Shown piece after piece: positions 8,689 through 16,088 of a stretch of DNA of 52,742 nt (positions are counted from its first letter, which is position 1; the number at the start of each line of letters is the position of its first letter). The notes under the pieces are model-generated. The model saw only the letters and a program-made list of their open reading frames with translations, was not told where the DNA came from and searched no databases. Source of the DNA: Leptospira bourretii (lineage in GTDB: Bacteria > Spirochaetota > Leptospiria > Leptospirales > Leptospiraceae); contig NZ_RQFW01000026.1 in NCBI RefSeq assembly GCF_004770145.1, forward strand, positions 1 to 52,742. Reading direction: 5' to 3'. A program made the translations under genes and the position numbers.

Positions 8689-9409
8689 CGTATTGCTTGC
8701 TGCGTTTTAACGGCATCTCATTATAAGTTTTTCCATCTAATTCACGACCATTGGCTTTTTTATTTCTTCCTCCCCATTGCTTGAAGAAAAATGCTACATC
8801 GTATTTTCTACATTGTTTTTGAATTTCAATCACCCAATCCTTAGAGATAGGCCTCGGTTGGTGTCCGCTCTCACCACCAACGATTACCCAATCAATACCT
8901 TTTAAATTAATCTCTCCTAGCGAATCAATTAAAGGTTCGCAGGATAGGAATTTTACTTTAGCTTTTGTTTTCTTTAATAAATTTACTCTTGGGATGACGA
9001 GTTTATTTTCAACAGAAACTCCCATCCAAATGTTATGAGTCCATTTCAATTTTTTATTAAGATCTAAAACTCGTTCTGGTCTCTTGGTTAGAATCTGAAA
9101 AACATGTTGAGGATTGTTATTCATAACATTGAAAACATCTTCAATAAAATAATCAGGGATACTTTTGTGAAAAAGATCACTCATTGAGTTTACAAATACA
9201 ATTTTTGAATTTTTCCAAGAATAGGGAGCAGAGAGAGCTTCAGGATGAACTTTAACTTTAAATCCTTCTGAATATTTTTCAACACCCATTGCTTGGAGTC
9301 TTTTTGACATTATTTCTGCATAACAAAACTTGCATCCCGCAGATATTTTTGTACAACCGGTTGTAGGGTTCCAAGTCATTTCCGTCCATTCTATGCTTGA
9401 TTTAGCCAT
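8681..9409 (-). CDS. DUF5131 / phage Gp37-Gp68-like three-Cys-motif protein
   Basis: The 242-aa protein opens with [14 protein letters not shown] and the cysteine motif Cys19-x6-Cys26-x2-Cys29 ([14 protein letters not shown]), which defines the three-Cys-motif/DUF5131 family. That family is paired in many genomes with TcmP and often found on phages and mobile [13 protein letters not shown] near residue 158 is another conserved block. The cysteines suggest a metal or Fe-S site, resembling radical-SAM-like proteins. The ATG follows the TcmP stop directly (TAAATG), so the two are translationally coupled. The stop lies inside the attC1 R box. The biochemical role is not established; a defence or DNA-modification role is inferred from context. 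Confidence 0.82.
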   Translation of the reverse strand: MAKSSIEWTEMTWNPTTGCTKISAGCKFCYAEIMSKRLQAMGVEKYSEGFKVKVHPEALSAPYSWKNSKIVFVNSMSDLFHKSIPDYFIEDVFNVMNNNPQHVFQILTKRPERVLDLNKKLKWTHNIWMGVSVENKLVIPRVNLLKKTKAKVKFLSCEPLIDSLGEINLKGIDWVIVGGESGHQPRPISKDWVIEIQKQCRKYDVAFFFKQWGGRNKKANGRELDGKTYNEMPLKRSKQYGV

Positions 9410-10531
9410 TTATTTTAACCTTATTTTCAAAAACTTTCTTTGAGTTTTGTAAGCATCGTAGTTAATATAAAATGTACCTTTTTTGATAGGATTAACATTT
9501 TCAGAGGTTATAACTAGTTTATTAGAGTTCTGCAAATCACTCAAAACATCACATGCGTGCGTCGGAAGATAACCTTCTCGGAGACAAAATTCATAAATTT
9601 CCGCATTAGATCTTTCTTTATTGTCGGCATCATTGAAAAAACGTAATAAAATTGTTTCTAAAGAATCGATCTGTGGTGTTTCAAAAAGATTAAAGTTATT
9701 GTTGCTTGAATAGCTCCAACCCCTACCAAATTCATTGTCAATTTTCCACTTTGATTCTAGCATTTTTTCGAATCCTCGAATGTGGTTACAGAAAAAGAAA
9801 AGGCAGAAGACAGAATTGGCATTTTTTTGTATTGTGAATGTATCCACGTAATATTGTTTACCGATGTATTTTTTAAATGCGGCTTTTAGTTGATTAATAA
9901 ATTTCCAAATTGAATCTTTCGGAGAATATTCTGAAAAATCGACCAATTCATCAATGAATTCTACGAGGGCCTCTGGTGTTCCATTTGCATCAAATCTATA
10001 CATGAATTGAGTTGGTAAGAATAGTAATACTTCAGAATTATTTGAATTTAATAATGAGCGAATATTGCTCGCTTTAATTTCTTTATACCCGTAGGGATCA
10101 ATAAAAATAAATATTTTTTCTTTATCCAAGTTTGAAAGACTTTTCGGTAAATTTGATACTATTTCCTGATAATCCTTTGAGCTAAAATTTATATTTATAG
10201 AATTATAGATCGATGGATATTTTCCATTTATGTATGTTTTTAATTTTGATATTTTAGTTTCATCTAAATCATTAAAATAGCATGAAATTTCTATCTTCTT
10301 TTGAGTTTGAGTTCTGAGAAATTCCTCAATTACATTGAGAATAATAATAGGACTACCCTCGCCACTATTCTCGAAAATTCCAGGTCCACAAAAGAGATCG
10401 TAAATTCTTATTTTCCTTGTATATTCATCATTTGAAAGAATGCGAATATAACGGATTAAATATTCTTGTAAAAGCGTTACTTTTGCTGCAGAATGATCTA
10501 GTAAGTTCTTTTTTATATCTAATTTGTTCAT
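9410..10531 (-). CDS. tcmP: Three-Cys-motif partner protein TcmP
   Basis: A 373-aa protein. IRIYDLFCGPGIFE (residues 41-54) followed by GEGSP is the N-terminal signature of TcmP, a Rossmann-type, methyltransferase-like fold. DPYGYKEI near residues 145-152 resembles a catalytic-loop motif. It is named for constant pairing with the three-Cys protein, and that partner is the next gene with no gap. The ATG is about 24 nt from the attC2 recombination point, so the leader is very short, as in integron cassettes. The leader is nearly the same as that of the next cassette upstream (CAATGAAATAA...AAATATG). Activity is unknown. Confidence 0.85.
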   Translation of the reverse strand: MNKLDIKKNLLDHSAAKVTLLQEYLIRYIRILSNDEYTRKIRIYDLFCGPGIFENSGEGSPIIILNVIEEFLRTQTQKKIEISCYFNDLDETKISKLKTYINGKYPSIYNSININFSSKDYQEIVSNLPKSLSNLDKEKIFIFIDPYGYKEIKASNIRSLLNSNNSEVLLFLPTQFMYRFDANGTPEALVEFIDELVDFSEYSPKDSIWKFINQLKAAFKKYIGKQYYVDTFTIQKNANSVFCLFFFCNHIRGFEKMLESKWKIDNEFGRGWSYSSNNNFNLFETPQIDSLETILLRFFNDADNKERSNAEIYEFCLREGYLPTHACDVLSDLQNSNKLVITSENVNPIKKGTFYINYDAYKTQRKFLKIRLK

Positions 10532-10554
10532 ATTTATTATTTCATTTGCAATAT

Positions 10555-10722
10555 GGCGTATAACGAACTAGTCTTCCCGAAGTTCCCTGTAGCCGAGCCT
10601 CTGACGGAGGCGTTGGCGTCGGCCCGTCTTCTTGCAAAGCAAGAAACGTGACGGAAGGGAATTTGCCGCAGGCCGAGCAAGGGCGAAGACCCGAAGCGAA
10701 GCGATTCGCCGCTGTTAGCCGC
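10555..10722 (-). repeat. attC-like integron recombination site 2
   Basis: In the cassette direction the site starts GCGGCTAACAGCGGCG and ends GACTAGTTCGTTATACGCC, with R boxes GGCTAAC and GTTATAC. The 168-bp site is GC-rich and palindromic overall, with a perfect inner hairpin TTCTTGC-AAA-GCAAGAA. It lies 27 nt beyond the stop of the HNH/GHKL gene and just upstream of tcmP, which is the normal position at a cassette boundary. Confidence 0.8.
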
Positions 10723-10749
10723 AGTGAAATAAGATTTGGTTTTGATTTT

Positions 10750-11808
10750 TTATTCTAGATTTTTGTATTCAACAATGACTGCTCCGCTATATCTTTCAAG
10801 TAATTCGCTTTTTAATATAGATGAAGCTTCAGATACATACAAATAAACTTTTTTCTTCCTTTTCGACAATTTGTTTGAAATACTAATTTGACCGATATCG
10901 CTTATACTTAGGTGTAGTGGAGCTAAAATATGAACTTCTTCGCATGAATCGATAGTCGTAAATTCTTGAGAAATTTGTCTGTGGTTTTGTAAATTTATTG
11001 AGCAAGGCTGGAGCTGCTCCATAATATTTTGAATTTTAGTGTTTAGCCAGCTAGTTATTTTTAATTCGTTAAATTCATTTGCATAATCGTATTTTAGGAT
11101 AATTTTATTATTAAAAACTTCGGAGAATTTTTCGACCATTTTGGCACCCCCGTTTTTTTTCTTATGTTCTAATAATTCTCTTAAGGGATTGAATTTGGAT
11201 CCTTTATATTTGAAGATTATTGCATGTTTGTTGCAGTGTATAGTTACATCAGAGGCTTTTCCATGATCAAAAGCATTTTTACTTAATTCGATTAATAGTT
11301 CTTTTATTGCAAAGCTTTCATCTTTACCCCAAATTTCAGCTAAAAAGAGAGTATTCGTAAATTCTGCGATTTTTATATTTAAAAGGTTGGATGGGGTGAT
11401 GATACTAGAGACTAAAGGAAAATCGATTTCTTTTGAATTTTTAGTGTTTCTTTGAGAATTTTGAATTTTTATTTCTGATATTTTTTTCCAGAAAAATAGT
11501 AAGTCCGCTGTATAGCTCGAATCATCATCATCTATTAGTTTTGCATGATTTTGACACATCCAGATGCCATTGTTTTCGGATTTTAAAAAATCTTTAGGAA
11601 TTTTGCTATCATATCTTGCTACTTTTGGATTTGAAGTTGCCGGATATATGTGGCAAGCCACTCCAATGCTGGAGACTTTTTTCTTTTCATCGCTCTCAGT
11701 CATGCCAATTGTGTATTGAGAACATTCCGGGAAGGAACAGTGATAGCCTGATAGTTTTCCAATAAGTTCTTTAGTTTGCGTCGAGAAATTGGTTCTATTG
11801 TTTTTCAT
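10750..11808 (-). CDS. HNH + GHKL-ATPase-like fusion protein
   Basis: The N-terminal third (1-110) looks like a zinc-type HNH nuclease: Cys24-x4-Cys29, ACHIYPA (His53) and NGIWMCQNHAKLID (Cys85, His88). Residues 140-260 resemble a GHKL (histidine kinase/MORC-type) ATPase: N box ELSKNAFDHG (174-183), then a G-box-like YKGSKFNP that lacks the usual Asp, and GGAKMVEKF. The last 90 residues are unassigned (DIGQISISNKLSKRKKK). Nuclease plus GHKL combinations occur in anti-phage systems, so a defence role is plausible but inferred. It is a one-gene cassette between attC3 (upstream) and attC2 (downstream). The degenerate G box may mean that ATP is bound poorly or not at all. Confidence 0.7.
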   Translation of the reverse strand: MKNNRTNFSTQTKELIGKLSGYHCSFPECSQYTIGMTESDEKKKVSSIGVACHIYPATSNPKVARYDSKIPKDFLKSENNGIWMCQNHAKLIDDDDSSYTADLLFFWKKISEIKIQNSQRNTKNSKEIDFPLVSSIITPSNLLNIKIAEFTNTLFLAEIWGKDESFAIKELLIELSKNAFDHGKASDVTIHCNKHAIIFKYKGSKFNPLRELLEHKKKNGGAKMVEKFSEVFNNKIILKYDYANEFNELKITSWLNTKIQNIMEQLQPCSINLQNHRQISQEFTTIDSCEEVHILAPLHLSISDIGQISISNKLSKRKKKVYLYVSEASSILKSELLERYSGAVIVEYKNLE

Positions 11809-11824
11809 ATTTTTTATTTCATTG

Positions 11825-11875
11825 CGGCTAACGAACCAGCCTTCCCGAAGTGAAGCGGTTAGTTGCTGTTATGCG
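11825..11875 (-). repeat. attC-like integron recombination site 3 (short)
   Basis: In the cassette direction it reads GCATAACAGCAACTAACCGC ... CTGGTTCGTTAGCC. The R boxes are GCATAAC and GTTAGCC, with a central hairpin CTTC-GG-GAAG. At about 51 bp it is near the lower end of attC lengths. It lies 9 nt after the hydrolase stop codon. Confidence 0.8.
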
Positions 11876-11884
11876 AAGTGCATT

Positions 11885-13303
11885 TTATTGAATTCTCCAA
11901 TAGAAGCCATTTTTTGAATTTATTTGCAACAAGTCTCTATTTTTTGCTTTTATACCTTTAAGTAAATAGACCATATCATTTAGTAATTTGTAAGAATCAC
12001 TAAAATAGGAATGGTCTAAAAAATCTTCTCCAGTTCCTGTTGCATCAATTGTTTCTATATAAGGATATATATTATCACTAGGCGAGATAGATCCAACTCG
12101 ATTGCTATCATGAAATTGTTCCGATAAACTTAATGCTTTATCATTTTTATTTGCATAAATAGTAATACTTGATTTTAATGCAGCAAAGGAAGGGGCAACC
12201 GAGTTTCTAAAATAAACTGGATCAATATCGGGTGCCGCTAAAACCAGTATTTTTGTTTTAGTTTTAAAATTGGGAATTTTTTTAGTATCCGAATATATAA
12301 TTTCTGAAATTAACCTTGTCCCAAGACTATGGGCTATTATGTAAATATCTGTAAACCTATTGTTTGAATATATTCTAGATAAAAATTCTATTAAATTATG
12401 TTGAGAATTTCTACTCTCATTTTCATCAGCAGGATAGCCCAACTTTTCTGCCCTAGATGGCCAACTATAAAATATAGAAGTTCCTTCAAATTGTAAATCA
12501 TGAGTAAGTTGAGCGGTCTTTAAAGCAGCATCATTAAAACTAGTATTGTATCCATGCAAAAATATTAATACTTTTTTCTTGTTTATATTGTTCGATAAAT
12601 CAACGTTTAGTTGTTTGATAAAATCTTCTTCACTTAGTACAGTCGGAGTTTCTTTTATATAAAAATGACGTTTTTCGCTTTTGTAGATTTCTTTGTTTAA
12701 AATTACATACGGAGTATTCAGGTCGCCGCGTTCTCGATATTTATATCCAGGAATATTAATTTTACAAAATCCATATGTTATTTTTTCAGATCGATCAATT
12801 CCGAAATAATCATTTATACCCGATCTGTTTTTAATATCGCGATTTGTTCCATAATAAACCAATTTTTCTGTGCTTGATTGTAAATCCTCTTCTTTTACGA
12901 TAAAATCAATTGATTTTATTGGTTTTAAGGAATTGTCATAGATTTTAATTCTATTCTGATCAGGTTCTATTAATATGTCAGGATTGTATTTTTTTATTAT
13001 TTGCTTATTATCGTTGTAAGAAGCCAACTTGGCCTTGTCAATATTTGACTCATTAATTATTTCTATACTTGGGTTTGATTTTGACTCATCTAATATTTTA
13101 TTATAATAAGTTTTAGAAATGAATGTCTCATTTCCTGACTCATCGTAAATTGGTTTATAAAGTATTTTGTTAATTTTTTTTTGACTATTCGATTTGTCAT
13201 TATTGGTTAAGTTTTCAATTATTTTCAATTCTGAATCACTTTTGCAGTTTCCAAGATTGAGGGTTAACATAAAGAAACACAGTAAGCGTATTTTCGTTTT
13301 CAT
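11885..13303 (-). CDS. Lipoprotein with DUF900-type alpha/beta hydrolase domain
   Basis: A 472-aa protein with a lipoprotein signal (LNLGNC, Cys20), so probably anchored in the cell envelope. VYYGTNRD (149-156) marks the start of a DUF900-like serine hydrolase domain. It continues with FLHGYN (248-253), FYSWPS and the nucleophile elbow AHSLG (Ser326). LAAPDID supplies a likely catalytic Asp, and a His follows near the C-terminus (FLDHSYF). Residues 21-140 are a polar, unassigned region. A strong AAGGAG precedes the ATG. It is a single-gene cassette between attC4 and attC3. Substrate is unknown; an esterase or lipase acting in the periplasm is the simplest guess. Confidence 0.78.
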   Translation of the reverse strand: MKTKIRLLCFFMLTLNLGNCKSDSELKIIENLTNNDKSNSQKKINKILYKPIYDESGNETFISKTYYNKILDESKSNPSIEIINESNIDKAKLASYNDNKQIIKKYNPDILIEPDQNRIKIYDNSLKPIKSIDFIVKEEDLQSSTEKLVYYGTNRDIKNRSGINDYFGIDRSEKITYGFCKINIPGYKYRERGDLNTPYVILNKEIYKSEKRHFYIKETPTVLSEEDFIKQLNVDLSNNINKKKVLIFLHGYNTSFNDAALKTAQLTHDLQFEGTSIFYSWPSRAEKLGYPADENESRNSQHNLIEFLSRIYSNNRFTDIYIIAHSLGTRLISEIIYSDTKKIPNFKTKTKILVLAAPDIDPVYFRNSVAPSFAALKSSITIYANKNDKALSLSEQFHDSNRVGSISPSDNIYPYIETIDATGTGEDFLDHSYFSDSYKLLNDMVYLLKGIKAKNRDLLQINSKNGFYWRIQ

Positions 13304-13366
13304 AATTTTTCTCCTTATCTGTTTGTAGATCCAATAATATTTATCAAAATATATATTGCTGCATTT

Positions 13367-13522
13367 CGCATAACGAACTATATCCGCTATGCAATTTAAA
13401 CCTCTATCATAAAACCTTCTTGTGCGATATTAGTTTATTCCTTGAAATAAGAAGGCTAATTGCATTTGGGATACTACCTATTATGGAGCAATATACAACG
13501 TGCGATAATATAGATTATGTCG
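13367..13522 (-). repeat. attC-like site 4 (AT-rich, one degenerate R box)
   Basis: The right end in cassette direction, ATATAGTTCGTTATGCG, has the same core as attC1 and attC2. The left end (CGACATAATCTATATTATCG) pairs imperfectly with it (CATAA/TATAT blocks), but its R box is CATAAT rather than CATAAC. The interior is AT-rich, unlike sites 1-3. It lies about 63 nt upstream of the hydrolase start. Confidence 0.6.
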
Positions 13523-13662
13523 CATAACAAGCGATACCTGATTTGAGTGTACTCGTACATCCTTTACAAAAGAACGCGCCAAAATTCTGATTCAAGCGAA
13601 TAGTGAGCATAGCTTCGCCCCCTGAGTCCCAAATGTAAAACAAAACCGTTGTTTTGTTAAAG
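13521..13662 (-). repeat. Possible attC-like site 5, directly abutting site 4
   Basis: A second R' box, TTGTTATGCG, ends exactly where site 4 begins, so two sites lie back to back with no gene between them. The far end may be CTTTAAC beside the hairpin AACAAAAC-CGTT-GTTTTGTT (about 13638-13658). The inner sequence GGGACTCAGGG is also present in site 1. From 13663 to 13904 the sequence is AT-rich and shows no gene. Confidence 0.4.
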
Positions 13663-13904
13663 TTAAAATCGATCAAGTTCATTTTTTATATAAAAGAAAA
13701 GTAATATATTCTTATTTACAATATTAAATTTTCCAGAGAAAAAGGGGCTGCTTAAGCTGCTAAGAGCCTAAACAATTAATGTCTACTCAGACGGAATTTA
13801 TTTCATTTTGCTAGAAAAATCTGCAGAAAAATAAATTTTCATTTGAGCTGCTTTTTGTATTTAAAAAGCTATTTTCTCTCGCAGTTATAATCATTCCGAA
13901 TATT

Positions 13905-14819
13905 TTACTTTATTCTTTTTTCCGTCCACTCTGCTTTACTTGCTTCAACTTTCAAATAATCCACTGCTTCCATAGCAAGTCTCCCTGCTTTCAGAATGAT
14001 TCTTGGATTTTTTTCTATGAGTTCAATCCAAGATTGAATATATTGCTTATGTTGTAGCTGACCGCTTAACCCAAATTCGCCAGCAAAAATTGCCGAACAC
14101 AACTCAGCGACTAACTCTTCAAAAGCATAACTAGACTCGTCCATTTGAAGATTCCGATTTAACCTATGTTTTGCACCTGTCCAATGACCTAGCTCGTGTA
14201 AGTAAGTCGACCAATAGTCATCTTGCCTACGAAAATGTTCTTTGGGTGGCATAATGATCGAGTCGGAACCAATAACATACGCTGCTTTGTTCGACCAAGA
14301 ATCACCAACATTATGTTCAATGGCATTCACGAAGGCATCAATTCTATCCAGCCCTTTTGAGTGAACTTCCGTTACAAAAAAAGGATAATCAGATTCTTTC
14401 ACATTAGCTTGTTCAATATTATATACTGGATAAGCTTTAAATGCTAAGTAAGATTTGTAACGCACAGGCTCTTTATCTGATTCCTCTTGTTTTCTTTTCT
14501 TTTTTGATTTAACAGGAATCTGTATGTTCATTGGAAATAATACGGCAGCTTTTGAAATTTCACCTTCTTTGATTTGATAATTTAAGGAATTCCATTGTTT
14601 AATAGTTCCCCAAGTTGAGTAAGAAAACCGGCAATCAACCAAACTTTTGGTTAGGTGAAAGGAATTAAATATACCATATTCCTTCGATGTACAAACATTT
14701 TTAGGAAATCCAAATAATTGCCAAGGTTTTACCCATTTTTCTAAACTTCCCGATTCAATGGCCGCCATTACATCTCGAGTGATCTCTTTCATGATTTTAA
14801 ATGCATTTTGATCTTTCAT
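13905..14819 (-). CDS. ArdC-type antirestriction protein (zincin-like metallopeptidase)
   Basis: The 304-aa protein has the two-part ArdC layout. The N-terminal ssDNA-binding-like domain begins at about residues 1-75 (ITRDVMAAIESGS, KPWQLFGFPKN, YSTWGTIKQW). The C-terminal zincin-like peptidase carries HELGHWTG (208-215) and a downstream Glu in FEELVAEL. In known members this protein protects incoming plasmid DNA from host restriction. A basic linker (about 104-112) sits between the domains. It is on the same strand as, and about 115 nt downstream of, the HTH gene. That fits a leading-region or mobility function, but no conjugation genes are present in the window. Confidence 0.85.
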   Translation of the reverse strand: MKDQNAFKIMKEITRDVMAAIESGSLEKWVKPWQLFGFPKNVCTSKEYGIFNSFHLTKSLVDCRFSYSTWGTIKQWNSLNYQIKEGEISKAAVLFPMNIQIPVKSKKKRKQEESDKEPVRYKSYLAFKAYPVYNIEQANVKESDYPFFVTEVHSKGLDRIDAFVNAIEHNVGDSWSNKAAYVIGSDSIIMPPKEHFRRQDDYWSTYLHELGHWTGAKHRLNRNLQMDESSYAFEELVAELCSAIFAGEFGLSGQLQHKQYIQSWIELIEKNPRIILKAGRLAMEAVDYLKVEASKAEWTEKRIK

Positions 14820-14934
14820 TTGAATATATAAGTATAAAATTTTCCAAAAAGTGTCATTTTTCAGAAAAAAACCTCATAAATTCAAATTAGCATACTCCCT
14901 CTCCGATTTGATTACCTGTTTGTGTCTCATAAGC

Positions 14935-15489
14935 CTAACTTCCAAACATAGGCCTTAATCGAACCTTAAAATTCTCCCAAAAGATACGATCTTGTTTTCC
15001 CAAACTCTCTGGTCCGGTAGCCGATTGGATCCGAATGCGAGTTGTCGGTGCCAGTTCATTCGTCCATTGCAAAAACTCCTTCCAAACATCCAAAGGACTC
15101 TTTGTACTTATATTATGTACTTTTGTTGTACTTAGTACAAAGGGAACTGCTGCAACTTCCGATTCTGCCTTGGATTTTTGGATGGGAGCAATCGGTTTTT
15201 CTTCCACTACCGCTTGGGAAATATTTCCTAGGCGGTAAGATAATTCTCGCCTCCTTCCATCGAAGGAAAGTTGCGAAATATAATTTCGTTTCTTTAGTTT
15301 GGAAATCATACGAGAGATAGTATCTGGTTTTTTCCCAAGCAGTTTGGCAAAATATGCATTGGAAGCAAAACACCCTTTCGCCAATGTTAACGATCGAATT
15401 TCCGAAAGTAGATACTTTTCAGAAACACTCAAATCCTCAAGGCATTCAATTTCCCTAGGAATCCAAATTCCTGTTCGGTTAGTTTTCAT
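14935..15489 (-). CDS. Helix-turn-helix plasmid protein, paralogue of 43674-44204
   Basis: The ATG at 15489 has AAGGA 7 nt upstream and makes the N-terminus match the second copy at 43674 (RxGIWIPxxIE). Residues 1-90 hold a winged-HTH-like domain: SVSEKYLLSEI, FASNAYFAKLLG and DTISRMISKLKKR, then DGRRREL. The C-terminal half is Ser/Pro/Val-rich and variable. HTH domains of this kind occur in plasmid replication or copy-control proteins and phage regulators; which applies here is not clear. An upstream in-frame ATG (15516) is less likely. Confidence 0.7.
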   Translation of the reverse strand: MKTNRTGIWIPREIECLEDLSVSEKYLLSEIRSLTLAKGCFASNAYFAKLLGKKPDTISRMISKLKKRNYISQLSFDGRRRELSYRLGNISQAVVEEKPIAPIQKSKAESEVAAVPFVLSTTKVHNISTKSPLDVWKEFLQWTNELAPTTRIRIQSATGPESLGKQDRIFWENFKVRLRPMFGS

Positions 15490-16088
15490 TTTAGGTTCCT
15501 TCTTCCAAATGAACACTGACTCCGGCTATGAGCATCTGGTCGTTTCTATGCCAATATACCTTTTGGGTATATCTCCCCTACTCTACCGGACTTCGGTTTT
15601 TAAAAACGAAACAAACCTTCGGTCAAAGTAAAATTTCAGAGAATTGGAAAGTTCTTTCGAACGTCCCTTCGGAACTTTTTTATGAATTCCGAGTTAAGTC
15701 ATAACGGCTTTGTGGTAGAGCCGTGCTCGGCAGTGTTAACCGAACGATCCCCAAATGTACCTATGTCGATAAACTGTCAATAAGTAAAAGAGACATAAAT
15801 CAGGTATTTTGAACAGGATCAAGGTGGTCCACATTTGTGGTAATTGAGGCGTGTTGGAGAAGCAGGTAAATGTGCCCTGGTCGGCTACCACACCTTCCAG
15901 GGCGATTGACTTAACCCGTTATGGGCTATACTCTAGTAGTTTTCAGTATATCAGCAAGTACAAGCTTTTTTTTACTTATCTTGAAAATTAAAAGTCTGGA
16001 TTAGGAAAGGCAAAATGTATTTCTTAGCGGGCGTATATAGAAATTCTGCGGTCTTTTTTTAATGCAAATATCAATTTTCATAATATTC
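15490..16088. other. Non-coding stretch with inverted repeats
   Basis: No convincing gene. It contains the upstream region of the HTH gene with several local repeats, such as TTCGGTTTTTAAAAACGAA. At about 15711-15725 TGTGGTAGAGCCG can pair with CGGCTACCACA at about 15883-15893, and CCCTGG / CCAGGG (about 15876-15903) form a smaller stem inside. It may be an origin, an RNA or a diverged attC. The 3' end of the RND operon follows, and I see no clear terminator. Confidence 0.35.
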
